In this document: in pieces, positions 1-8,672 of the stretch
Layout: each line of letters starts with the position of its first letter
Numbering within the stretch: the stretch's first letter is position 1
Assembly (NCBI GenBank): GCA_963169105.1
Contig: OY720641.1
Span: forward strand, 5,781,258-5,845,257
Reading direction: 5' to 3'
DNA length: 64,000 nt
Source: Ceriagrion tenellum
Lineage: Eukaryota; Arthropoda; Insecta; Odonata; Coenagrionidae
Made by a program: the position numbers and the translations under genes
The notes under the pieces: generated by a model
The model's input: the letters and a program-made list of their open reading frames with translations, nothing else
The model's database searches: none
What the model was told of the DNA's origin: nothing

Positions 1-470
1 TTGACGATTAAGGTCGCAGGCCAGACGGCCATATATCACTTTACCTGGAGGAGCTCCTAAAAATCCCAATTCTGCCGCTGCAGTAAGTCATCGTTTACCG
101 TTCAACTCGCAGTCGAGCTCTCGGGGTTGGAAAACCTAAGTCGGCGCGTGCGCATATATTCCGTTTAGCAGTTCAGTCAGGAGCTGCGCGTCTTCAAACT
201 GCGTCTGTTTAACGACACGCGAGTGCCAACGAGGATTCGTAAACACGGAATCACGCCTGCGGTCACGCCGTGATAGCGTGGCCTTCGCCCATCCCCCACT
301 GTCTGATACGAGTCGACTCGTTCTGTGCTCCTCTCCTTTGTCACCCCCTGCCCCTCGCCCTCCGTCTTCCACGTTCTAATCTTCCCTCCCTCTATCGTCC
401 TTTGACCAAAACCAACTTCTTTCGTCATCCCTCTTATCGCCCTCCTGCCATTTGATTCCGTGGTTTTCCT
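1..470. promoter_or_regulatory. CpG-rich patch, possible regulatory region
   Basis: This stretch is clearly richer in G+C and CpG than the sequence after 480. A TATA-like run (CATATATT) lies at 153-160 and an arthropod-type initiator match (TCAGT) at 173-177. The TATA-to-initiator spacing of about 20 bp is shorter than usual. Open frames on both strands here are compositional and match no family I recognise. It could be a promoter or enhancer; the call rests on composition only. Confidence 0.22.
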
Positions 471-479
471 CCTCGTCGT

Positions 480-856
480 CTATTAGTGTATCTTGGACAA
501 TCCTTGTCTGTATCACTTCCTTTTCAGAATTATAAGGAAAATTCGTGCTCAGTTTTTTAAATGGAGTTGGAGACTATGAGTAATATTTCACTTAAGTGAC
601 TCGTCATTTATTTAACAATCGCTATTGCGAGAAAAATAATAAGCTACTGAGATGTTAATTTTGGAATTGGGCACATGACTGCTTCTAGGAAGTATCTATA
701 TATATTAATTTTGTAACGTGTCAGTCATTCTGTATCCATTTTCAGTCATTTTATTTCTTTCTCTGTCAATTTTTGAGCTAGAAGAGTGAGGTTTGGTGCG
801 TTGAATGTGGGATCTCTATCTTCATGATTTGGGAGTAGTTTTGGATTTTTATAGCT
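480..856. other. AT-rich non-coding sequence
   Basis: No gene, long repeat or mobile-element hallmark is seen here. Confidence 0.5.
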
Positions 857-935
857 TGGGCGTGTGGCAGGGGGTGTTAGGTCACCAGCCGTGGAAAGGT
901 GTAAGATTTGGAGATGAAATGGAGACATGAATTAA
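857..935 (-). mobile_element. CR1/Jockey-like LINE, 3'-end fragment
   Basis: The block GGCGTGTGGCAGGGGGTG followed by a GTCACCAGCC motif matches, in reverse orientation, the 3' end of the fuller LINE copies at 3545-4135, 8033-8672 and 30701-31243. The match runs to the GAAATGGAGACATGA region and then stops. It is a short 5'-truncated or broken piece with no coding sequence. Confidence 0.7.
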
Positions 936-977
936 AAAGAGTGTATTTAGTTAGTTCAAATTAGATCCAAAAGACCG

Positions 978-1045
978 GCTGCTTAGGCGTGTGGCAGGGG
1001 GTGGTAGGTTACCATCCCTGCAAAGGTGTAAGTTATATTTTTGGG
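978..1045 (-). mobile_element. CR1/Jockey-like LINE, second 3'-end fragment
   Basis: This is a second copy of the same LINE 3' block as at 857-935, about 120 bp further on and in the same orientation. The repeated GGCGTGTGGCAGGGGGTG is followed by a diverged GTTACCATCC. The pair could be a local duplication or two insertions. Confidence 0.65.
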
Positions 1046-1235
1046 CTGTGGTTGCAACAACCAGATTCTGGGAAACACAGTGACAAGGGAGAAAGGCCAA
1101 AAGGGAGAGTGGAAGAGTGTATAGGTTGAAACATAAGAAACCCACAGTGCTCTCCTATTCAATTGGCTTGAAAAACAACAAAGGAGAACAGTGAATGAAA
1201 AAAAAACCTTTTTCACCAGGGAGCTATTTTTAGAC

Positions 1236-1265
1236 TAGGACACTTACCCCTAGGACACTTACCCC
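1236..1265. repeat. Perfect 15-bp tandem duplication
   Basis: TAGGACACTTACCCC occurs twice head to tail. Both copies are identical. Confidence 0.9.
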
Positions 1266-2081
1266 TGTGAGTGAGTGAGCAGGCTAGCTGCCTGCTAGTT
1301 CAAATTAAATATCATTAAAAACTTAAGCCTTATTAAAAAATACGCTTTTTTAATGTAGTTTATGTTAATTTTAATTTGGCTATAATTTTAATCGTAATTC
1401 ATCAATCAATGTGTCAATGTATATTTAGGTGCAGATATTTTTTGATTAACACAATGACACCTTTTGTCTTACGACTCCTTATCACCGACATTTGCCAAAT
1501 TCCTCTGCTGAAAATCGCATTCTGTTAATCCTAAACCTTTCCTTCGTATTTTTATGTTTATCTCAGAGCATACTTTGTTGAAAGACATTAGATAACGGAG
1601 CTGGATTGTAGCGGGGGAAGATCGATCGAATCTTCTTATACTCTTGAACACGGGTTACTATGCTCTCTAGAGTCTCCTGAAAGTCTCATTGCTTATGATA
1701 GGAAGAATATATGCTTTTTTTAATGAACAGGATTTTTTTGGCCGATGGAAAAATTTCAAATGTGGGATGGCAATGAAAACAACTGAAGAATAGATAAATG
1801 TCGTGTAACAGGGACACCTTAGGCCTTTTTTATAATTCGCTACCGATGGCGACGACAAATTCTTCCAAGAAAACAGTATTTAAAAAATATCTTAAGTCTT
1901 CAGCATAGAAACATCGGATTTTCATGTTTGAAATCGAAAGTGAGAGTCTTCGAAATTTTGATTTGTTCAACTATCCTGTCTAATTTGATGTTGACTGAAA
2001 GCGGAACGTTTTTTTGGGCGGAACGGGCCAAGGAAATTTGGCAATACCTGAGCGTATTATACAAGGCCGGTATCAACCAAG
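1266..2081. other. Non-coding sequence, nothing recognised
   Basis: AT-rich, with no coherent gene, and ends at the foldback insertion that begins at 2082. Confidence 0.45.
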
Positions 2082-2339
2082 GGCATACAGTTATGGAGGT
2101 TGATTACTTTTTCCGGGTTTTCCGCCGCGTTGGTTCATGCTTGGGGACGATATTTCGCCGGCTGTCCTGCTGGCTTCCTCAGGTCCATGTAACAACATGT
2201 AACAACCTGAGGAAGCCAGCAGGACAGCCGGCGAAATATCGTCCCCAAGCATGAACCAACGCGGCGGAAAACCCGGAAAAAGGAATCAACCTCCATCAAA
2301 GCCCCGCGGAAGCCTTCAACAGAACGGCATACAGTTATG
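2082..2339. mobile_element. Foldback element with 14-bp target duplication, Penelope-like signature
   Basis: A near-perfect inverted repeat has arms at 2093-2184 and 2205-2296 (92 bp each; only one mismatch noticed) around a 20-bp loop. The direct repeat GGCATACAGTTATG flanks the unit at 2082-2095 and 2326-2339, as expected for a target-site duplication. A unique tail of about 30 bp lies between the right arm and the right duplication. The right arm carries a hammerhead-like core: CTGAGGA at 2207-2213, a GCC...GGC stem, then GAAA at 2233-2236. The left arm holds the mirror image. The layout equals that at 22969-23197. Assignment to Penelope-like elements is inferred from core, inverted arms and duplication length; no reverse transcriptase is present. 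Confidence 0.75.
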
Positions 2340-2535
2340 CTACAGTTTGGAAAATTACTTATATAATGTTCTCATAATTATGCCGACAACGCCCACATAG
2401 TATTTTTTCAGGGGTTTTGCTTGTTATGCGTGGCAGCCAACTTATTTCCGTAATTCATGAGATGCGTGTTTACGAGATAGGTGAGAGTCTATTTTTTAAG
2501 TTTCAAGACTCATTATTTTAGCATCCGAAATAATA

Positions 2536-2920
2536 CGAGGGTAAGTGAATAAATAAGTCGCAAACGTCTACATTCCATCATCTGCATCAATCGTAAACAA
2601 TTCTTTGTGAACGCTTGGAACATCCACCGTACAGTCCCGACTTGGCCTCCGTTGATTTTCATCTGTTTGGGCCCGTAAAAAACAATTTGGGTGGCCGATG
2701 TTTTGAAAATGACAGTGCCGTAGGTCATGAGGTTACTTGTTGGCTGCGACAGCAAACAAAAGACTCCTTTGCTGCGGGCTATCAGGGACTTGTTAAGATA
2801 TGGGATGAGTGTCTGAATGTACAGGGTGAATATGTATAAAAGTGAAATAAATTTCAGGAAGTTACTTTGATTATTATTGCATCTATCCAGTTTTGCGAAT
2901 TATTTATTGACTTACCCTCG
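2536..2920 (+). mobile_element. Internally deleted mariner transposon
   Basis: Terminal inverted repeats of about 30 bp face each other. The left begins CGAGGGTAAGTGAATAAATA at 2536, and the reverse complement of the right end, at 2920, begins CGAGGGTAAGTCAATAAATA. A TA precedes the left end; the base pair after the right end is AT, so the TA target duplication is not intact. The roughly 385-bp element keeps both ends and the transposase C-terminus but lacks the N-terminal two thirds, so it is a deletion derivative that could move only with transposase from elsewhere. Confidence 0.88.
2612..2839 (+). pseudogene. Mariner transposase, C-terminal remnant
   Basis: About 75 residues remain of a mariner-family (DD34D) transposase, the enzyme that cuts and rejoins transposon ends. 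The peptide starts at HPPYSPDLASVDFHLFG, the block with the third catalytic aspartate (SVD here, PSD in typical members). It ends with the family-typical W-D-x-C-x-N-V-Q-G-x-Y-V terminus and a natural stop. The DNA-binding domain and the first two catalytic aspartates are gone through one large internal deletion next to the left inverted repeat, so the product cannot be active. Confidence 0.9.
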
Positions 2921-3544
2921 ATTTACTTTATAATTTAAATTTTACAGTTTTTGAAGGAAACCACCAAGATTTGGAATTTCTCTTGCAATGAGTATCTCAG
3001 CCTCTGTTCTTCAATAGATTTTTTTACGGAAGGACTGGCTACATTGCCACAAATGTATTTTGGAGTATTTTTGTGCGAGTTTTAATGAAAATTGTTGGTT
3101 TAAATTGAACACAATAGGGCTTCTATGTTTAGAGATGCGCATCGCTCGAATTAGTGACAATCACTCCGTATAATGTTTGCAATATCAATTCGAAATTTGC
3201 ACTGACGTTTATGCATGCTCAAAGTAGTAAAGTTGGTGGGAGAACGCACTCCCATATTATCCTAATCTGACTACAAATTTCTTCTCTTTTCTGATGGGGC
3301 CTGTTAATTATAAAATATATCATTCTAGTTTTAGATGTACAAATTTTAAGTGATCAATGTTTAACAAATTCAACTAAAATACAAAAATAAAGTCACGTAT
3401 TAAAATATAAAAAAGTAAACAATGAATCCGTGGTAAGTATTCCGCTCCTTTTCTTAGAAATATAATATTTCTTGGAAAGGGCTCAAACAGATCTACTGTA
3501 AGACTTCAATCCACTATACATGTTTATGAATGAATCCTCTTTTG
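2921..3544. other. AT-rich non-coding sequence
   Basis: No gene or clear repeat is seen between the mariner remnant and the LINE copy. Confidence 0.45.
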
Positions 3545-4135
3545 CATTTGTTTTGTTCAGCGTAAAAAAAGGAAGGTCCTCTGATGAAAAAGTAAAAGAG
3601 AGATGCTACTTCGCTCTGGTTAGGCCAAACCTCGAATACGCCGCGAGCATTTGGAAGCCTGGTCATAAAGAGTTAATCAAAAAATCAATAAAATAAAAAG
3701 AAAAGCTACACGATTCGTTAAACACTGCTACGAGCAAACGTATAGCGTCTCACAACTGTTAGAGGGATTAAGGTGGGAGCCCCTAGAGACTCGGAGACTT
3801 CTCGCTAGGCCTAGGTTTCAGGAGAAATTCAGAACTGATGTGTTTCAGAGGGACACGGAGAATATTATCATGACGTCTCACTACATCTCTAGGTCTGACA
3901 GAAGCGATAAAATAAGAGAGATACATTGCCGCACAGAGAGGTACACAAGCTCGTTCTTTCCTCGCTCTGTAAGCGTCCAAAAAAGACTGAGGTCCACTAA
4001 ATACACTCCCATAATACACGTCACCATTTCACCTCCCAAAACCTTATCCCTTACATGTTTACTCGGTTGGTGTCATAACACCCCCTGCTACACGCCCATG
4101 CTGCGGCTCGCAGGATACTACGTAGATGCAGATGA
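3545..4135 (+). mobile_element. CR1/Jockey-like LINE, 5'-truncated copy with reverse transcriptase tail
   Basis: The sequence encodes the end of a non-LTR reverse transcriptase: an ALVRPNLEYAASIW block (3615-3655), then EGLRWEPLETRRLLARPRF, then the C-terminal SHYISRSDRSDKIREI block near 3870-3925. These are the usual thumb-to-C-terminus motifs of CR1/Jockey-clade LINEs. Several stops and frameshifts break the frame, so it is dead. The 3' end is the shared ACACGCCCATG-CGGCTCGCAGG block followed by GTAGATGCAGATGA. The same arrangement recurs at 8033-8672 and 38990-39420 and inverted at 30701-31243 and 35812-36410. Confidence 0.88.
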
Positions 4136-4462
4136 GCTCTTGAAAAAACTCTTGAAAACGACGTCATCGGCGTCGCGCGAAAGGCCAGTCAATAGCGGTG
4201 CGAATCGGAAAATCGCATTGTTTACATGCGTTGAGGTAACGTGCGTATTATGCAGACATTGGTTCCGTGCGATGGTAATTTAAACGTGGCCATTCTTTTC
4301 TTAAGTTGACTGCCTAGTGCGCTGGATATGAAATGAGTGGGAAAAAAGTGGGCTATGTTGTCGGGAAGAGGGAGTAGTACTTGAGCGAATAGAAAGCTCA
4401 GGAAGTTGACATTCCATACAGTGTAGGACGAGATTGATAAACAATCGAAGGGAGTCCTTATT
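4136..4462. other. Non-coding sequence upstream of the CpG island
   Basis: No gene recognised. Composition rises in G+C toward the promoter-like region that follows. Confidence 0.4.
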
Positions 4463-4908
4463 TTGGTCTCTTTCGAATCGGTTCCCGTAATAATATTTCC
4501 CTGGAACGGCGCCACGCTTCCCTGCCAATATGACAACCCCACCATTCCAGTCTCCCGTTTTCCCTCCTTCCCACTTTACGTCACTCTCCCCCCCCCCCAT
4601 CCTTGCCTCCCCCTCATACAAATACTTCCCCCTTTCAACCGCGTCACTCCCGAGAAACCCCCCCCCCCGCCCCACCCCCTCGCTTCCACCACTTCCCTTG
4701 GCAACCCCACACTCCCCCACAGTCACGTGCGGAGTCCGCCGCGTCGTTTGCTCGCCGCATTCGTGTTATGTATTTTACGAGTGCGGTCTCCCCTCGAGCA
4801 CTCGGCCGGGAGTCTCACCGTCAACCGCCGGCGATCTCCTCCGCTTGCCCGATCGCTTCCTCCCGGGCGTCCCCGTTCGAAAGTGTGGATTTTAATAGAC
4901 TTCGCGCC
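4463..4908 (+). promoter_or_regulatory. CpG-rich island and probable promoter/5' UTR
   Basis: A strongly C- and CpG-rich block with two poly-C runs (near 4587-4600 and 4660-4672) precedes the exon at 4909. A CACGTG E-box lies at 4734-4739. No good TATA box or strict initiator is seen. Long overlapping open frames on both strands come from the base composition and lack family features. The block's position directly upstream of a codon-biased first exon is the main argument for a promoter and 5' UTR. Confidence 0.5.
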
Positions 4909-4955
4909 ATGCGGGCCCTGCTCATCGCCACCTGCTACGCCTTCGAGGACCAGAG
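4909..4955 (+). CDS. Candidate first coding exon of a host gene (MRALLIATCYAFEDQ...)
   Basis: The ATG at 4909 has G at -3 and opens a 15-codon run in which every codon after the start ends in G or C. That is striking in an AT-rich window and is the best sign of selection on coding. The exon stops at the donor CAGAG|GTAGGG (intron from 4956), leaving phase 2. Without splicing, the frame meets a TAG at once. The first base of the candidate exon at 7487 completes the split codon as AGG and keeps the frame open. The frame is also open upstream, so an earlier start is possible. The short hydrophobic stretch (ALLIATCYAF) could begin a signal sequence or a buried beta strand. I do not recognise the protein. 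Confidence 0.55.
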
Positions 4956-5114
4956 GTAGGGACACGTCCGCAACAGCGTTCCCTTTACTTCTGCGTATCC
5001 CTTCTTAGCCCTTTTATTTTAACCCCTGCCCCTTACCAACTTTGGGAATAAGTTTTACACCTTCAGGTGTCAATTCGTGGAAATATTTTGTATTTCAATC
5101 CATAAAGAAGACAG

Positions 5115-5298
5115 TCCTTGCACTTTTCCATAATTTTTTATTAACAGTTAAATGAACTACGCGTTTCGCAGCTTGCTGCATTTTCAGGTACAATCTTATT
5201 GTCTTCAAGGACAAATTTATTGTACCGGAAGATCCAGCATGCTGCGAAACGCGTAGTGCGTTAAACTGTTAATAAATAATTGTGGAAATGTGCATGGA
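5115..5298. repeat. Foldback repeat with hammerhead-like cores
   Basis: Inverted arms at 5115-5178 and 5235-5298 (64 bp each, several mismatches) surround a loop that itself contains GGTACAAT...ATTGTACC. On the minus strand the left arm and loop read CTGAAAA, T, a GCAGC-AA-GCTGC stem-loop, then GAAACGCG (5164-5187). The right arm has a decayed plus-strand version. This is the same geometry as in the foldbacks at 2082 and 22969. No clear target duplication is seen. It lies in the proposed first intron. Confidence 0.75.
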
Positions 5299-5299
5299 T

Positions 5300-7486
5300 T
5301 ATTTTTAATTTGGATTAGGAAATAAGTTTATTTCACTTCCGTTATTATTATACTATCTTCGCGTAGTTTCTCTTGTGCCTAGTGTACTATCGGCTTCAAC
5401 TTGGAAGATTAGACGTTTTCTGTAATTTAATTTTTAATAACGATCACGGTTTACAATGGGCTGTCAACTGAAAATTTCATCGGCGATCTATGTCCATCTT
5501 TGCTGATCTTTATCTGCGCACATTCATACCACCTCTGCGAATGTGTATGCACAGTTTTTCGCTACACATTAAGAGTATAGTTGAAGTCGGGGAAAAAATT
5601 TTATAGTTTTGAAATAGAAAACATAGTATTTTTTAGCATTAACGAAGCGTATAGCAATCTCCATTCCAAGAAATAGATACATTCTAATTTTTTCTGCCGT
5701 CCGGTGATGAAAATTTCATCCCACTATCTTGTTTGCAAGTAATTAATAGAAAGCAAACATGAGAAACCTATGCACTAATTCTAATGATTTAAATGCTTGT
5801 TTTGGGGGCTTTGCCTTTGCCTTTCCTTTCCTTTTCCTTAGCCTTTGATCGTGAGGCATTTTTTGTACAGCGTATATTTCCAGTTACCATATACGCTCGA
5901 ATTATTCAAAACTTCAGGCCAATCGATGCGGAAATTTTCGAGGAGAAGATGAACAAATATTCACATCCCACTTCACTTTTATATATTACTATAGGTATCG
6001 ATCTGAGGGTCTATGGAACGTTATTTTTTAGGAAGTTATAGCCTGTCGTGTAAAATGTTTTTTCCCAACGGCTCTCAGTCCAGTCTTTCTTATTGTATCA
6101 CACACTATTCGACTATGATTGCGTTTCACAAAATGCTGGGCTTACCTTTGTATTTTGCTCTTATGATAATTAAAAATATATTATAGATCAGTCGCTGAAG
6201 CCATTGTCTGCAGGGTCCCTAATTCTTTTGGCAATCTCAAGAAGTGACTCTTCTCTTTCCTTTTTTGTCCAAGGACTCTTCCTTTACTATCTTGATAATT
6301 CCAATTCCCTTTATTGATCCGCACTTCGTTTTTTAATGTTTTTTTCTCCTCAAATATACCCGGTATCAACACTGTTTCAGTCTGAAAGCCATTCAAAGTG
6401 AAACGATGAAAAAAATCCACTCTTACTCATCCAGGAAAAACGGCCTCTTTCGTTATAGAATTTATATCTTCGGGTGTAGAGTGATATCTTCATGGTTTCG
6501 TATTGAAATAAATTGAATGAATTAGAGCCTAAGACGGTGTTTTCCATCCGAAGAGGTTGTGTTTCGAGTGCTGTTCCAGGTATCATCTAAGGTGGAGTTC
6601 ATTATTCTAAAAAAACGGGATCTATATTAGTATATACGATCGTTTCGAAGTACAGTCTTCGTCCTTAGAAATTAGTCTCGAGGAGAGGAATTAAGAAACC
6701 TTCCCATGTAGAGTGCCATTAAACACTTATCGCGAATTACATCAGAGGGAGATGCATTCAAAGGCGTAGACTTGCGGCAACAAAAGGTAGTTTTCAATTT
6801 TTTTTCAAATCTCTGATTCCGGAAACGAATCGATCCCCCACAAGTTGAACGGATTAACGGTTTTCAAAGTGAAAACCTCAGACAAGAGTGAAGTATGTAT
6901 GCAATTCGTGGAACCGCGGTATAAACCTCCCTGCAAAGAAAAGACTGACGAATGTACGTTGATTCTCTTGGCGTTAAATTTCGTAACGCGCTTTTTTTGT
7001 ACAAATATCCTTCCTAAATTTTCACCTTTCCATACTCTTGTGCCATTTAGAGGTATATTATCTTCCGAGTATCGGCTCCTAAATGAACTTCATGTAATGT
7101 TCAGGAGCGTGTGGTTTCTTTCTCGCGTGATTTTCGTTTCAATGTGTTGGAAACCTAGAAAGGTTTCCTATGTGGTTTGTTTTTTGTGGTCCCATGCAGC
7201 GAATGGTTCTCATGTGATTTTACAGCGAAAAAATATCGCTATCATAAATAAAGTGTAGGAGTTCAAGCGAGTAGAAAGACCATATGAAAGAAAAAGGTTT
7301 TGCTTCCTCTTTTTAAGTGTTGTTCCTGTTTTATGCTTGCATAACAGTGTGGCTGTTTCCAACTTCGCCCTAATCTCTAATAAGGCTGACTTATCAAATC
7401 TGTCGTGAAACACTAGTTGGTGTGAGATGTAGTGCCTCCCCTGCGTTTCGATGCAGAAATTTCTCTCCCATCTTCTATCGTGTCAG
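5300..7486 (+). other. Proposed intron 1, remainder
   Basis: No further gene is supported. Open frames here (for example 6845-7258) lack an ATG-led coding pattern and codon bias. The polypyrimidine tract TTCTCTCCCATCTTCTATCG immediately upstream of 7485 is the acceptor for the next exon. Confidence 0.4.
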
Positions 7487-7577
7487 GATATCCGTGCTCG
7501 CCGACGTTTCGATGTCCGTTTCCTCGGCTTACATGGATATCCTGGCCCGGCGGAAGATCGGAGTGGAGTTTCTACTG
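7487..7577 (+). CDS. Candidate second coding exon (RISVLADVSMSV...)
   Basis: A 91-nt segment lies between a strong acceptor (pyrimidine-rich tract, then GTGTCAG at 7480-7486) and the donor CTG|GTAAAT at 7577/7578. In the phase left by the exon at 4909-4955 it reads R-ISVLADVSMSVSSAYMD..., ending ARRKIGVEFLL with no stop. 47+91 nt equals 46 whole codons, so the next intron is phase 0. Most codons end in G or C, as in exon 1. The peptide looks like an ordinary soluble or signal-adjacent segment; I do not recognise a domain. Confidence rests on splice sites, codon use and phase agreement. Confidence 0.5.
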
Positions 7578-8032
7578 GTAAATAGTTTCGTTCTGCTGCC
7601 AAGTCGGGTAAGTATTTGAAGTAAATGCGGGAGAAAAGTTTGATATTGCTTCCAGTTAAATCTACCTTTACTGGTAGATTGCTATCTAACAGGTCTTCAT
7701 TTATGTGTTAATTTTTTAAACTTAGGGTCCCCGAACAAACGTGACTATCCCGCCCCTTTCAGGAATTTCTCTCTGTTTTATCGACCCCTGGTCTTTACCA
7801 TTATGTGGCTGTGATGGGAAAAGAATATGAAGGCGCTTTTTGGGATTTTTTGACTGTTCATTATTCAGTATGTATTATTTATCTATAGAGTTGGTATGTC
7901 CCTGCTTGACGTATTCTAAAATGAACGAGATGAGGGTATTAACTATACGATTTTAAGGATCAGTTCAACGATTGCATCAGTTGTTACGAGTACATGACGC
8001 ATTGATGTGTAAGTTACTATCTTGGAATTACC
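7578..8032 (+). other. Start of a proposed very long intron
   Basis: Non-coding. A short hairpin, AATCTACC-TTTACT-GGTAGATT, lies near 7658-7679; a close relative occurs inverted at about 26650-26675. Confidence 0.4.
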
Positions 8033-8672
8033 TTAACTTCTGCTATATAGTGGAGAACACACATGCAAAACATGTGTGGCACAGCATCAAATGAACTAGG
8101 TTATGCCAAGCGCATAATAGGAAGGTCCTCGGATGAAATAGCCAAAGAGAGATTCTACTCCGCTCTGGTTAGGCCACACCTCGAATACGCCGCGAGCATT
8201 TGGGACCCTGGTCTTTAAGATTTAACCAAAAAATTAATAAAATACAAATAAAAGCAGCACGCCTCGTTAACAACTGCTAAGAGCGAACATAAAGTGTCGC
8301 ACAACTGTAAGAGGGATTAAGGTGGGAGCCCCTAGAGACTCGGAGGCTACACGCTAGGCTTAGGTTACTTGATAAATTCAGAACTGATATTTTTCAGACC
8401 GACATAGAGAATATATCATGACTCCTCACTACATCTCTTGGTCTGACAGAAGCGATAAAATAAGAGAGATACATTGCCGAACAGATAGGTACAAAAACTC
8501 GTTCTCTCCGCGCACAATAAGCGACCACAATAAAAATTGAGCTCCACTAAATACACTCCCATAATACACGTCACCATTTCATCTCAAAAAATCTTATCCC
8601 TTACATCTTTAAACGGGTGGTGTCCTAACACCCCCTGCCACACGCCCATGTGGCGGCTCGCAGGGTAGTGTG
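8033..8672 (+). mobile_element. CR1/Jockey-like LINE, 5'-truncated copy
   Basis: It begins slightly further upstream in the element than the copy at 3545, at a block shared with 35812-36410 (GGAGAACACACATGCAAAAC). It then encodes NELGYAKRIIGRSSDE, ALVRPHLEYAASIWDPG and the C-terminal reverse transcriptase motifs, with several stops (for example right after WDPGL). The 3' end is the common CACGCCCATG-CGGCTCGCAGGGTAGTGTG block. It is non-functional. Confidence 0.88.

Noticed and set aside
149..180. TATA box plus initiator as a defined core promoter
   Set aside because: Spacing of about 20 bp is too short and no downstream exon is supported, so it is kept only as a weak regulatory patch.
4463..5008. 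181-codon proline-rich open frame on plus and a 141-codon glycine-rich frame on minus (4301-4726)
   Set aside because: Both come from poly-C and CpG-rich composition, have no motifs and overlap the promoter-like island.
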